Part shown: in pieces, positions 10,237 through 22,950 of the stretch
Numbering within the stretch: the first letter of the stretch is position 1
Layout: every line of letters starts with the position of its first letter
Source of the DNA: Adiantum capillus-veneris
Taxonomy: Eukaryota > Streptophyta > Polypodiopsida > Polypodiales > Pteridaceae
Direction: 5' to 3'
NCBI GenBank assembly: GCA_014529385.2
Contig: CM043953.1
Coordinates: 71,583,372 to 71,647,371 of the forward strand
DNA length: 64,000 nt
The notes under the pieces: model-generated
Databases searched by the model: none
Told to the model about the DNA's origin: nothing
Seen by the model: only the letters and a program-made list of their open reading frames with translations
Translations under genes and position numbers: made by a program

Positions 10237-11593
10237 CCAAGTGCATGGAGCCAGTTTTATCAAGATCTTGGTGCGAGTGAAAATCATGCTGGTCGTGCGA
10301 AAAGAAAGTCAGGTGTCTAGATAGAGGCCCTACGGCATGATTGTGGAGTTAAACCCACATCAAAAGGATAAAAATGCTGCAAACATTGAGTGTAGTCATG
10401 ATATGCATGATGCGGTTAGTCGGTGAAGGATACCATACATGGGTAGCTATCGATTGGAGAGTCCATGAGGAGTAGCAAGGTTTGAACAAAATGTTCCCTA
10501 CCGTCTCCATCATGGCTTTATCTCTTTGATTTCTCCTCCCTCTGGCGTACTCAATTGGCTTGGAGCTTCAGTATGTTACAGCTCATTTGCGAGACTGGAA
10601 GTTCTTGCTTCGCGTGGGTCATGTGTGATATTGGATGACCCCTGCTTGTTGCTGATGCTTTGTGACTCCTCTAAGCTGGGTTGTAGGAGTGGCTCTCTGG
10701 CAGGAGTTTACTCCAGTGTGACTCCTCCCTGAGCGGTGAAGGGTGTGTGGGAGTCGCTCTCTGCAAGAAGTCTGTTTGAGTTGGGGTTGTCGCTCTCCTT
10801 TGTAAGTGGTGCATGAGGAAAGTAACTTATCATGTGAGATGAATGAAGGGTGAGTCAGGTGTCTTAACCCCTATATCTCTGTTGATCTAGTTTTTCTATA
10901 ACTGCTGCATGTGTAAAATGGTCAGAAGGATTCCTCTGCAATAACGTCTACATTGGTCTTATAATGTAGATTGATCTTTACGCCAGATGTTAGTCACTGA
11001 ATTTCCATGGGTTGAGTGCACAAAGCCTGGTAGACAGTTCTTGTTGTACCTACACATGGTCTAGTAGTGTACAATATACAGCGCCAATCAGACGTCTGAA
11101 GTAAGTAGTGTATCGGGTCTTTGGCCGCACTCTTACTAGTAGGAATCGACCTTGGAAGCTTGTATTTTAACTGGTCGCTAGGTGCTTATGGACATCGAAA
11201 GTAGTGGTTATAACATTTCTCAGGTGGCTGCACCATGCTGATTAATACACGGTTGTGCAAGGCCTGAGGTTGTGCACTCTTAGGGTAATGGTGAGAGACA
11301 GGACCCTGTGTTTTTGTTATCTTGGTCATGTGTGTACTAGTGAGGTCCTCAAGGAAACTCTCTGGATTTTGGGCCGTTAATGTACTCATGTTCCATGCAT
11401 GTTAAGCTTACTAAACCAACAAAAAGTCTCTACTCAATCCTTCTACACATGTATGATCATGAAACCCTAAGTGAATTATTTGACACCATCGCAGAGAATT
11501 GAATGGTAGGTTTAGAATGTGTACCCTAGTCTAATGCTTTTTATACTCTTTACACTAATTTTCTCAAATCATTCTTAGGCACAATTAGTGACA

Positions 11594-11769
11594 TTTAAGA
11601 GAAGAAGTTAGAGAGCAAGTTCACTCTTATCTATTTAAGTTTAGTTTCAAACAATTAACCTCTCCTGTTCCCCCCTATCTCTTTAAGAGAAGAAGTTAGA
11701 GAGCAAGTTCACTCTTATCTATTTAAGTTTAGTTTCAAACAATGAACCTCTCCTGTTCCCCCCTATCTC
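11594..11769. repeat. 88-bp tandem duplication
   Basis: Two head-to-tail copies (11594-11681 and 11682-11769) beginning TTTAAGAGAAGAAG differ at about one base (CAATTAACC versus CAATGAACC), so the duplication is recent. Confidence 0.93.
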
Positions 11770-12603
11770 TTTGATAGATTGTTTGTGATGATTGTTCAAG
11801 TTCTCCAGCTCTATTCGCATGTATGGCTGTCCTTTACAACAATCATGAGTCATCCTCTTATGAGGTGGTCACGTAGGTGCAAGAGTGTGAAAATTGGCAC
11901 ATTTACAAAAAGCCTTGCATTGTCATTATTAGCATCAGGATTTGACGGCCATCCATCACTCTAGAGTCACACAACATGCAAGGAAACACCGCGGATGCGG
12001 ATATGGCAAGGCCAAAAATTGCATGTCCATTGGGACATTGGACACTTAGTGTAAATTGTCTATGGATGGGCATTCTCTTGAAATGCCTGTTCAAAACAAT
12101 CTCAAGAAGTTTTTCATAGGTCAATATATACTTATTAGAATTCACAAAATTTTTGAACTTTCGACTAGCGTCTAGAGTCCTAGCCATGTTTGGTGGTGAA
12201 TTTATGTGCAATGTTCTCACTTGCTCCATATATTTATATATATGTTTTGATGTATGCATATCTTCTCGCTTGATTGTTCAAAAAATTGCCTATGTCAGGG
12301 TAGATTTTGTTTCCGACCACAGACTTGTATGCTTTTGTATTGCTCTTATTTTGTAATATTTGATTTTGGTTGGATGTCAAAAGTTGCTGGAATGGTTGTG
12401 AATAATGAAAATTGTATCTGGAGTGGCATTGTGAAATTTTTCCATTCCATGTGGGTTCCTTGAAACTCAGTATCCATTGAAATCGTAGGGTGCATGTCAA
12501 ATCCTACACGGCTTGCATAGCTGCATATAATATGAATAATTTGTGTATATATGAGGCACAATTATTTCAAAACGTACCTAACAACTATGCATCATGTGAC
12601 CCT

Positions 12604-12629
12604 CCCCCCCCCCCCTCCCCCCCCCCCCT
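12604..12629. repeat. Poly(C)-rich tract
   Basis: Two long C runs separated by a single T. G-strand could form a quadruplex; no function is implied. Confidence 0.95.
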
Positions 12630-13252
12630 CCTTTCACGCACAGTTTCGTAATTTCCCCGAGTTCAAAGCTTGATCGTAGGTGACCTTAGCCCTTCCGAAG
12701 AGAGTTTAAAGGAAAGGGCTTCTATTGACCCTTCCCGATAATTTAGGCAGCCCCTTGGCGATTGATGGAGGCCGAGGGCCATGTAGGAGCCTAGTCAGAC
12801 CTTTTTCGACCATCAAGTGTCAGGGGGAGGTTGGTCCACAACTCCTAGTTCCAACTTGATTGCGTTGATGACCATGAGAGCCATGTGGGAGTCCTAAGGG
12901 CCAAGTCGCATCCTGTGCGAGCAAAGGGAGCGGTGGAGGATGCATGTGGGTCGCACCCAAAGGAGGTTGAGAGAGTAGAAAAAGAAAAAGAGTGACTCGT
13001 TGGCTACATGTTTTTGGATTGGGGGAGTAGATGCGCAAAACAAGGTAAAACGAGCTTCAATAGAAAAATAGCGTAATACCTCGCCTTTTTGAGGTATTAA
13101 TGGAATCATAGCGAGGGTTCTACAAACTAGGAGAAAGCTTCTCTCACTATTTTTGGTGTATGCTTGCGTTGTTGGTGGCTAGCTGCAGGATGTGGTTGTT
13201 CACATGAACCGCAACCCATAACTTGTAGTCGCTAAGTTCACGTGCAAGGAAT

Positions 13253-14118
13253 TGTAGCATTTAATGCACTAGTAACTTGGGTGTAGCGGAAATTGATAAC
13301 GTAGTGTGAGTATTTCATGAAGAGCAAGTATTTCATTAAGAGCAAGTTCCTAATAAGCATAGAGAGAGATCACTTAATTGAGAAAGCAACATAGCAATTT
13401 ACACCTAGCTAATTTGGCATTGACAATAGTTGAAAAGAGAGAGAAATAGAACAATTGACAACATTTGAGGACTGAATTTACATGGAGCCAGTCCCCCCTT
13501 CACAAAGGCTTTGTATTATAGCTTCTCCCATCAAAGGAGACTTTTGTACAATACAATTCTTGTGTTCCTTGACAAAACTGGTTGGTGCAATGAAGATGGA
13601 AGCTTCATGCACCAAATTATGCTTGAAAATCACACCTAGTGTCCCAAGCCTCAGTCCCAAGACCTCACACACCTTCAAAAATGGTGAGAGCTAGCAGGGA
13701 ATGAGGATAGATTGAGAGGAAGAAGAGGCATCTTATGAGAAAGAAGTATTCTCCTCACATAATCACTCTAGTAGCATAGCTTAGCTCGGTAATTAGCATG
13801 GTAGAGGAGATGAGCATGTCGTTGAAGCTTGGCTCTTGGTTGGATTTGCATCACAAAGCCAAGAGTCGTTGGTGTAGGCCTCCCTTGTCAAAAGCTTGGA
13901 GAAGGAGAGAGAGTTCTTTGCTCCACACATGAGATGTGTGAGTGTGTGTGTGTGAATGCCTTTGCAAAATCAGCCCCACCTCTGTCTTGGTCGACCCCTC
14001 TTGCTATTTGCCCATGCTTACCAATATTCTAGCTTTTACTCTCCTGGTACTTTCCCATATTAAATGATAGTTTAACGTGAGAATCATTTGGGAGTATTAG
14101 ATATTAGTTTTTATGACA
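13253..14118 (-). repeat. Gypsy-1 3' LTR (866 bp)
   Basis: It begins TGTAGCATTTAATGC and ends ATGACA next to a reverse-complement purine tract (TTACCTCTCTGTTGAAATC). It aligns with the reverse complement of the Gypsy-2 LTR, both in the GGAGCCAGTCCCCCCTT block (13483-13499) and at the TAATATCTAAT end. It lacks most of the roughly 700-bp CCAAT-rich block present in the 1591-bp Gypsy-2 LTR. It holds only a short AGAGAGAGA seed at 13361-13369, where the 5' LTR has a long GA array. Confidence 0.85.
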
Positions 14119-14465
14119 TTACCTCTCTGTTGAAATCATGGCCATCCTCGACTATGAGATAGAGAAGATAAAGCCTAATCATTAATCCGTTTGCTAGCGG
14201 ATAGAGGACCCCTATTTTACCCTACGACATCTTTCCAGAATGGATGACTAGTCCATTTGGTGCTTGTGATGCTTAGCTGCCGCAAGCATGTCCGCAAATT
14301 AGTCCGTATCAATCTTCCATAGTAGAGTGAGAAGCTCTATTTGGTGTTTGGGAGACGTTGTCTCCACAAACATGATCCCAAGCATGCATACTCATTAACA
14401 TGTGCGCACAATAAAGAAAAAAGAGAGTCTTATAAGACAAAAACTTTGTTCATATTTACATTTGC

Positions 14466-15924
14466 TTACTCTAGGGAAGCATTGTATGCATTGACAAGAT
14501 TTAGGTTATTCTTTAATTGTATGCCTTGCATCCATCTAGCATCTTCAAAAGAATAGTTCTTAAACTTAATAAGGTATAGTCGGATAATCTTACCGCCTCG
14601 TAATACCTTGTCTTCATGTCGGAGAATGGACTCGGATTGCAACACCTTTTCTTGATTCTTGATCCCCGGTGGGTCTTCAATAATTGGTTCTTGAGGTGGC
14701 TCTCCTTTGTAAGGCTTTAGTAGGCTTACATGGAAAGCATTGTGTATGAGCCAATGGCTCGGCAACTTGAGTTGATAGGCCATCTCATTGATTGGTCTAA
14801 GAATCTGGAAGGGACCATAGTACCTTTTTGCTAACTTAGCATAGTACTTTTGGTGTCACGTAGGATTCTTGCCCGTTGTGTGCCTTAATCGAGGCGTGGG
14901 AAACTTAAGCAAGAGCCAATCATTTTGTTTAAAGGCTAGGGCTCTTCTGTGCTTATCAGCAACAGCCTTTTGCTTTTGTTGAGAGATGGATATATCATCC
15001 TTAATCTTTTGGAAAGATTCTTGCAGGTCTCGGCTATATTCATCTGCAACGAAGATCTTCCCATGTACCTTGAGTAGCAAGGGACTTTTTGATCATCCCT
15101 TTATCACCTCAAAAGGTGCTTTTCCCGTGGAAGTATGTACAGTGTTATAATAAGTATACTCCACTAAGGGTAAGTACTTCTCCCATTGGGACTTTTGATC
15201 TACTTCTGTGACATAAGCTTTTAGTAGATTAAGAATGGTTAGGTTAACTATTTCACTTTCGCCATCCATTTGGGGATGATAGGCCAAAGATAAGTTTAGC
15301 CTTGTACCTAAATTTTCAAAGAGATCCTTCCAAAAATTACTGGTTATTCTAGGATCTCTATCCGACACTATGGATATTGGCAAGCCGTGGTACTTGAAGA
15401 TTTGTGATATAAAGAGGGTTTCCATTCGATGGGAGTTGATAGTCTTTTTGACAGGTATGAAATGTGCTTGTTTGCTAAACTCTACTATCGTCCATATCTT
15501 GTGTTTCCATGGATAGACTTGGGAAATCTTCAGATAAAATCCATGGGTATGCTCTTCCATGGTGAATTAGGGATTGACAAAGGTTGAAGCAATCCAGGTT
15601 GCTTCCCTCTATGAAATTTTGTCTTTTGGCATACCACACATTTTGAAACATACTCTTGTATGTTTGCTTTCATGGCAAGCCAATAGAAATATATTTTTAT
15701 CCCCTTTAGGATAGACTAATCCTTCTATGCCCCGCATAAGGAGGAGCATGAGATTCATACATTAATTTCTCACAGAGTGAGTTAGTAATGCATAGTCTAT
15801 TGCCATAGAGAAGATAACTATCTTGTAGGGTAAATGGTTCTTCCTTCTTCCCTAGTGCAAGGGCTGAAATCACATCTCTAAAATCAGGATTAATACCATA
15901 CTCATCTATCATAGAAGATAGATC
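14466..15924 (-). pseudogene. pol: Gypsy-1 pol 3' part: integrase and chromodomain-like tail
   Basis: From 15924 downward the minus strand carries the RNase H/integrase linker, a degraded HHCC region, the integrase core (15093-15560: SIVSDRDPR with the second catalytic Asp; the Glu lies in GESEIVNL) and the C-terminal tail (14466-14783) with FHVSLLKPYKGEPPQEP, then RHEDKVLRGG...YLIKFKNY. Frames break near 15080-15093 and 15560-15706. The residues match Gypsy-2 almost throughout, so this is a mutated sister copy. The stop at 14466 corresponds to the native end of Gag-Pol. Confidence 0.85.
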
Positions 15925-15929
15925 ATTGT

Positions 15930-16156
15930 TGTCACCATATACATGTGGTAGTGATGTGTGTGAACACACTAGGACCGCCGGGGTATTTTTTTCCTCTCTA
16001 GGAGATTTTTCCCCTGTGCATTGTATATACGTCCATCACTCTAGGACAATCTATCTTTCCATTTTTACTTTAAGTAGTACACTCTCTGTTGTGTGCCTTG
16101 AGCTTCCTTCGTCTTCTCCAAGCCGTGTGTGTTTTCCTACAACTCTAATTCCAACA
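15930..16156 (+). repeat. Copia B 5' LTR (227 bp)
   Basis: It runs TGTCACC...CCAACA and is followed by AT and the PBS. It contains a TGTGTGAACACAC near-palindrome at 15956-15968. Confidence 0.9.
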
Positions 16157-16158
16157 AT

Positions 16159-16170
16159 TGGTATCAGAGC
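16159..16170 (+). promoter_or_regulatory. Copia B primer binding site
   Basis: TGGTATCAGAGC, a perfect match to the plant tRNA-iMet PBS, two bases inside the LTR. Confidence 0.93.
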
Positions 16171-17892
16171 AGGTTGCGTCCTCCCGGGCTTAGTCGCCAG
16201 CAACTCAAGCACACGCCTGCTCGCTTTCTCTGATTTCAGTGAGCTTTGGCGGGCATTCGCAGGTCGACAAATTTTTTGGATAAGCTCGTAGAGCTTAGTC
16301 TGCTTCAGATTTTTGATTCGGGCTTATTTTGGCCTTCGTTTCCACTACAGGCAGGTCTGCACATGCAATTTTGTCATTTAGTGTAGAATTTTTGTCAGTG
16401 CCGTTTTTTGCATAACAGGTCCCATACAGTCTACTGCGGATTGTGCTATTTAGCACATGCTGGTCTCACTCAGTTTCTCCTCATTTCGGGCAGTTTTCAC
16501 ATCACAGGTGCATACATTTACCATGGCTGACAACAACACATATGTGTTCAAGATGTTTGCTGCTGAGAACAGATTGGATGGGGACAATTACCCTATGTGG
16601 GCTTATATAATGCAACATGTTCTTGTGTCAAAGGGCGTTTGGAATATTGTGCAGGACCTTGGTGTACGTCTTTGTTTTGAGGATGTAGGCCATGTTGAGG
16701 ATGTTGCAGGTTTTGTTGCAAGGATTGCTGATGTTAGAGTTGTTTTGCTTACGACAGAACAAGCTCGTTGAGATGTAAAGGATGCGCATGCTCATGTATT
16801 AATTGCGTTGTCTGTGAAGCGCACCATTACTCTCCACATTCGTTCAACGTAATCTGCAAAACAGGCTTGGGATATTTTGGCTGGTCTTTATGCAAGTTGC
16901 AATGAGGCAAAAATTGCATTGCTGCGTAAAGAGCTAGAGTCGAAGATTATGCATGAGGAAGATGATATGCACTTTCCTTGCTGGTGTCAAGGATATCAAT
17001 GAGCAACTTATTTCTGCAGGTGAAGTCATTTAAGACAGTTCCCTTGTGCAAACTATTCTTGATGCCTTACCAGATTCTTACGAAATTTTTGCTAGCACTT
17101 GGAGACTTATGACCCAAGGAAATCCTAAAGTTGTCAAGTTTGAGGCATTGTGCACATATGGTGTTACAAGAGTCACTTTCCAGAAAAACCAGTACTAGAC
17201 AGTGTGCAGTTGAACATGATTTTATTACTTCTCAAAGAAAGGGTGGTAATAGCAACGCAGCCACTTCTTATGGTTCTTCTACGAGTGGGAAAGCATCTAT
17301 TCCTAATGCTTCTACTGGCAGCAATTCTTCTGTAAATTTTGGTGATAAGGGAAAAAAGAAGATGTGTTGCCATTATTGTAAAGCAAATGATCACTTGATC
17401 AAGCAGTGTCCTAAGTTGAAGGCCAAAGAGGCTAAGAAGAAAGAGGGTCGTTCCACTGCAAATGCTGGTTCTACTACACATACAGCCATTGTTGAGTTTT
17501 CTATGAAAGGAGACTGTGATGCTAATGTTGATCCAGAATGGGCTTTTAGTGCAGAGTGCACTTACAATCCTGCTGTCCATGATGCATGCATGTCAGTTGC
17601 TGTAGATTCACATGTGTGGTATTTCGATAGTGGTGCTACAAAGCACATTACCTCACATCGTGAATTGTTCACCTCTCTCGAGTCTGTCCCTCATGGAATT
17701 CAGTCACTTGTGCCAACAATGCCTCTTATCTAGTTCAAGGAGTTGGAAAGATTGTGCTTACTATTGTAAATGGGAGTTCTTTCACACTTGTTGATGCACT
17801 TTATGTACCTGGATCAAGAAGAATCTTTTGTTTGTATCAGCACTTGCCAGACTTGGACTTGCAGTCAAATTTGTGGATGACAGATGTGCAGT

Positions 17893-18817
17893 TGTTAGAA
17901 GTTGGACACACCCCACGGCATCTAACTACTCGACGGATTATTATTTTCTGTAATTAGTCATTCATTGAGGAAAACCCGGTTTTTCACCTTGTAAATATTG
18001 GGACTTACAGAAGTTTCTAGATTGTATCCCAGTTTTGATAGTTAGATGGATGATTTTGGAACTTTAGGGTTTGAGAAGTTGTAAGGTATATATATCACTT
18101 TTTGACCTTAATGAAAAAAACTTTTGTCATTTTAAACAAGTTTAAGTTTGTGAGCGAGCGTACTGTGTACATGAGAGAGAGTGTGAGCTTTGTCTTGACG
18201 CTACGTGTGCTACGGTGGTCGGAATCGAGTGTGGAGAAGTGCAGCGTGTTGCCCCCGACTAGAGCTACGAGCCGATACCAACATTGCGTGCGTACGGTCG
18301 GGCTTTGGGAGCTCCTTCTACGAGCTTCATCGGTTGTTTGGGTGAGCATATGTTATCTGATTTTCGCATTGCAGCATATCCGCGCGTTCACATTGAGTAG
18401 AGCTACACATTAGGCACTTCAGATTTCGAAAACTAAGACTTGCAGATTTTGGCCAGACATCCTACGTGTTTCTGCACTGGGTGTTTTGGGTCGTGATTTT
18501 GGTTCATAGACCTTAGGGAGAGTGGCGTATAGGTAGTAGTAGGGTCTCCTTCAAGTTCTATGGTGTTTCGAAAGTGTTTGATGGGTGTTCGGCTCTAGCA
18601 AGCGTTGTAGGAAGCATCCTCTTTTGTTCTCTTGAAGACTGTGACTTAGACAATTGGTAGGGGCCTCTGTAGGAATTAGTTAGGAGTCGGTCGAGTGTAG
18701 GTTGACACCTTATGCTTGCTTCCACGCGCCTGCGGGTCGAGCTTCGTCCTTAGCTGACATTACTTGTTAGGTGAGTTCTCGCTGTGCTGACGTCCGTCGC
18801 GGCGTATCTGTACAACA
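17893..18817 (+). repeat. Solo LTR (925 bp) inside copia B, TSD GCAGT
   Basis: Ends are TGTTAGAAG...TACAACA with 5-bp duplications GCAGT at 17888-17892 and 18818-18822. Excising the LTR plus one TSD restores the copia frame (R-C-A-V-H-D-L-N). No internal region is present, so a full element was reduced to one LTR by unequal recombination, or only the LTR persists. A TATA-like motif (TATATAT, 18087-18093) and a short GAGAGAGAG at 18173-18181 match the layout of the LTR at 63396-64000, showing one family. Confidence 0.88.
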
Positions 18818-18878
18818 GCAGTTCATGATCTCAATTTTGATGATGAAATTGTTGCATCTGGTCTTTTGTGTTGTGGGC

Positions 18879-19058
18879 TGTATAAGCTCACTTTGCATGA
18901 CAAGTGTGGATAAAATTTTTCAAATGCAGTTGCAGATTCAAGGGCTGTTTCAGATGCAAAACTGGGGGTGTATAAGCTCACTTTTCATGACAAGTGTGGA
19001 TAAAATTTTGCAAATGCAGTTGCAGATTCAAGGGCTGTTTCAGATGCAAAACTGTGGC
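18879..19058 (+). repeat. 90-bp in-frame tandem duplication in copia B
   Basis: TATAAGCTCACTTT...GATGCAAAACTG occurs twice at a 90-bp period, adding 30 codons just upstream of the integrase zinc region. A stop (TGA in TGTGGATAAAA context) is present in both copies. Confidence 0.88.
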
Positions 19059-21830
19059 ATGCACATTTTGGGCATCTGAATTTTTCCAGTTTGCTGCATT
19101 TGCTATGTTTGCAAAAATCTGATATGGTTGCTTCTTTGCCGCCTCTTGAAGCACCCGTCAAACATGTTTGTGAAGGCTGTATTTTGGGTAAAATGCAACA
19201 TTCTAAGTTTCCAAAGGATGGTTCAATTAGGGCCACACATGCAAGTTGCAGCTTGTGCATAGTGACGTTTGTGGGCCCATGCAAATTTTGACCTTGGGAA
19301 ATTACCTTTACTTTGTGACTTTCATTGATGATTACTGCAGGCATGCATGGGTATTTTCGCTTAAAGCGAAGTCGGAAGTTGTTATATGCTTTAAACATTT
19401 TATGTCTATGGCTGAAAATGTACTATGGGCACCCTCTGTTCCGATCGAGGGAGGGAGTATATGTCTCATGAATGCAATGCATTTCTGGCCAGTCATGGGA
19501 TAAAACACCAATGTACAATGCCTTATACACCTAAGCAAAATGGTGTTGCTGAGAGGAAAAATAGGTCACTTACGGAAATGGCACGATGTATGGTCAAAAG
19601 TCAAGCTTTGTTGCATTCTTTTTGGCTTGAGGCCATCATGTGTACCACTTATGTACTAAACAAGTGTCCTACGAAAGCTTTGCAGTCTATTACTCCATAT
19701 AAAGCATGGCATGATAGAAAGCCTTCTATTGAGCATATGCGTGTTTTTGGTTGTTTGGCATATGCTTTGCTGCCACAAACACAACGCAAAAGATTGGATG
19801 ATAAGGCTGTCAAATATATTTTTGTTGGTTATAGTGCTGAAAGCAAAGGTTACAGGTTGTATCATCCACAAACAAAGCGTATTCTGGTTTCACGGGATGT
19901 AGTGTTTGTGCAAGATTTTGTTCAGCCCTTGCTGTCATGTGCTAGTTCCAATGAGGCAAATGTACAGCTTATGGGTTTTTTCAAAAATGTTACAGATCAG
20001 CGTATTACTGATGCAGATATACATGATGTACTTGATGAGAAAATGGCTGAAAATGAGCACCCTAGAGGTATGCCAAAATGGCTGGTGCATACATGGCGTG
20101 ATAGTAAATTGGATGAACCTTTGTCTAGTTGTACTCGTTCAGGCTCTCGCCATGCATCTTATGCATCAAATTGTTATGCTTTGGCTGTGTCTAGCTTACA
20201 TGATGTTGGAGAACCTCTATTTTTTGATGAAGCACAGAATTCAAAAAAATTGGATGGCTGCGATCCAATCAGAATATGATGCACTTATAAAAAATGACAC
20301 ATGGACTTTATGTGATTTGACTCCTGGAAAAAAGGCCATTGGTACGAAGTGGGTTTACAAGTTGAAACACAAGCCGGATGGCGAGATCGATTGCCATAAG
20401 GCTTGACTTGTTGCAAAGGGTTATGCACAACAAAAAGGTATAGATTATGAAGAGACTTTTGCTCCCACTTGTCGTATGACTACTGTGCATTTTCTATGTG
20501 CATTGGCATCTCATTTTGGTTGGGATGTACATCAATCAAACATTGTTACTGCTTTTCTTGAATGGTGACATATTTGAGGAAGTTTATGTAATGCAGCCTC
20601 ACGGTTTTGTCAAGAAAGGACAAGAGGACAAAGTGTGCAGATGTAAGAAGGCTTTATATGGCTTGAAGCAATGTCCTCGTGCTTGGTATGAGAAAGCTGA
20701 CACTCATTTGGTCAAATGAGACTTTCGTAACAGTCCAACAGAAAGCACATTGTATGTCAAGCGTGAGGGCGATGTACTTCTCATTGTTGTTCTTTATGTG
20801 GATGATTTTGCTGATCACTAGTCCCAATGAGGCACATATTGCTGAATTTAAAGCTAATTTGAATCCTACTTTCGAGATGAAAGATTTGGAACTGTTGCAT
20901 CATTACTTGGGCATACAGTTTAACAGTGTGATGGCGGTATTGCCTTGTGTTAGAAAAGTTACATAGAGACATTGCTATGTAAGTTTGGACTTGAGGATTG
21001 CAAACCTATTGCCACTCCCATGGCAACAAGTTTGAAGTTAAGTCTACATGATGCTGGTGATCCTACTGATGTCTCTCTTTACCAAACTGCTGTTGGCTGT
21101 CTCATTTATGTATGCAACACGAGGCCGGATATTTAGTTTGCAGTCTCACAGGTCAGCACGTTTATGCATAGCCCAGGGTCTAAGCATTGGAGGCTGTCAT
21201 AGGATTTTCCGCTACCTTAGTGGCACTTTACATTTTGGCTTGTTTTATCCCAAGGGGGGATCATTGCCGCCGCCAAACTTACATGCTTTTTCAAACTCAG
21301 ATTGGGCTGGCTGTTTTGACACGTGAGTGTCCACAAGTGGTTTTTGTTTCATGCTTGGCAGTTCATGTATATCATGGTTGAGCAAGAAGCAATCTACTGT
21401 GGCCACTTCTAGTTGTGAGGCGGCTGAGTACAGGAGAGTCTTCATAGCTACGGTTGAGTGTGTATGGCTTAGACGCCTTATGGCTGATTTGGGTGTTGGA
21501 CATGACATTGCTAACACTATCTACACTGACAGTCAGAGCGCATTGGCAGTTGCGAGGAACCTAGTTTTTCATGCTCGCACAAAGCACATTGAGGTGCATT
21601 ACCACTACGTCAGGGAGAGGCTCTCAGCAAGAGAGACCAGCTTGGCTTATGTGCCAACATAGGATAACCTTGCAAATATTTTCACAAAGGCATTGTCTCA
21701 TGAGAAGCTCGAAGCTTTCCGCAAAGCTTTGGGCTTACTCCCCTTTGTGGACTGATCATGTCCTTAGGGCATGACACTTCCCTTTATTCATGTGCCAACT
21801 CTTATTCACCGCATCACTCCAGTGGGGTTT

Positions 21831-22058
21831 TGTTACGATCATATACATGTGGTAGTGATGTGTGTGAACACACTAGGATTGCCGGGGCATTTTTTCCCTC
21901 TTTAGGAGGTTTTTTTTCCGTGAATTGTATATACGCCCATCACTCTAGGGCTATCTATCTTTTTATTTGCACACTAAGTAATACACTCTCTGTTGTATGC
22001 CTTGAGTTTCCTTCATATTATCCAAGCTGTGTGTGTTTTCTGCAACCTAATTCCGACA
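21831..22058 (+). repeat. Copia B 3' LTR (228 bp)
   Basis: It runs TGTTACGATC...TTCCGACA, preceded by the purine tract AGTGGGG (21821-21827), the likely plus-strand primer. It shares the TACATGTGGTAGTGATGTGT block with the 5' LTR. Confidence 0.9.
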
Positions 22059-22429
22059 ATTGTGAGTTGCTATGGAAACCGCATTCACTCTCAGTCGTCT
22101 TCAGAGTGCATCGGCTACTTGATTATTCTTGCCAGCAACGTGAGCAATATGAAAATGAAATTGTGAAAGGAAATTTGCCCACCTCATTTGTTTGTTGGAG
22201 AGCTTGGTCTGCATCATGAAGTACTTAAGGCTTTGGTGATCCGTCCGCAGAATGAAAGGAGTCTCTAATAAATAGTGCTTCCAGGTATCTAGAGCATGTA
22301 GAACTGCTAAGAGTTCCTTCTCATATATGCATAGAGCTTGGTCAATAGGGTCAAGCCTTCGACTTTCATAGGCTATGGTGTGCCCTTCTTGGAGCAAAAT
22401 AGCTCCAAGGCAATCACCACCACAAGCAT

Positions 22430-22950
22430 CACATTGGACCTCAAATGGCTTTGAGAGGTCCGGTAATGTAAGCACAGGAGGTTGAGCGATAAGCTTTCCT
22501 TTAAGTTTTTTGAAAGCATTGTTCTCCTTAATGGACCATATATACCAAATGTTTTTCTTTGATAGGTCATGTAATGGTCCCGCGATTTGTGAGAACTTTT
22601 CTATGAAGCGTCTATAGTATGCACACATACCTATAAAGATTCTTAGTTCATGTGTATTCCTTGGATTAGGCCATCATTTTATTACCTCTAGCTTTGAGTC
22701 GCATTGGACCTCAAATGGCTTTGAGAGATCCGATAGTGTAAGCACAGGTTGAGAGATAATCTTTTCAAAAGCATTGTTCTCCTTGGTGGACCATATATAC
22801 CTAACGTTTTTCTTTGTTAGGTCTTGTAATGGTCCCGCCATTTGTGAAAAATTTTCTATGAAGTGTCTATAGTATGCACACATACCTTTAAAGCTTCTTA
22901 CTTCATGTAGATTCCTTGGATTAGGCCATCCTTTTATTACCTCTAGCTTT
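22430..22950 (-). repeat. About 255-bp tandem duplication in Gypsy-1 pol
   Basis: The coding block from SKLEVIKGWPNPRN to KPFEVQCD occurs twice in succession (about 22695-22950 and 22430-22694 on the minus strand), joined at CDSKLEVIK. Gypsy-2 has only one copy, so the duplication arose within this copy. Confidence 0.82.

Larger units (their letters stand above)
9050..13252. other. Anonymous region without supported genes
   Basis: Short open frames exist but none shows a recognisable domain, and their composition is like the surrounding DNA. Contents I can support are the GA tract (10184-10234), the 88-bp duplication (11594-11769) and a C-rich homopolymer stretch (12604-12629). Confidence 0.6.
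16523..21755 (+). pseudogene. gag-pol: Copia B gag-pol, heavily mutated, interrupted by a solo LTR
   Basis: The Met at 16523 (MADNNTYVFKMFAAENRLDG) starts a copia Gag, soon broken by stops (for example after TTEQAR near 16770). Further on come the CCHC knuckle CHYCKANDHLIKQC (about 17365-17410), protease WYFDSGATKHIT (about 17617), integrase zinc region and core (HSDVCGPM, FIDDYCRHA, then DRGREYMSH, KQNGVAERKNR; 19050-19700), RT (KWVYKLKHKPDG; catalytic LYVDDF at about 20795) and RNase H (SDWAGC, SCEAAEYR, TDSQSALA). The frame ends at 21755. An LTR at 17893-18817 splits the protease-integrase linker. Confidence 0.88.
15930..22058 (+). mobile_element. Copia B: Ty1/copia retrotransposon with TSD ATTGT
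   Basis: LTRs at 15930-16156 and 21831-22058 bound gag-pol remnants in copia order (protease, integrase, RT, RNase H). The 5-bp target-site duplication ATTGT lies at 15925-15929 and 22059-22063. The flanking gypsy pol sequence rejoins cleanly if the element and one TSD copy are removed. The LTRs have diverged (TGTCACCATATAC versus TGTTACGATCATATAC at the start), consistent with an older insertion. The coding region has many stops. Confidence 0.93.
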
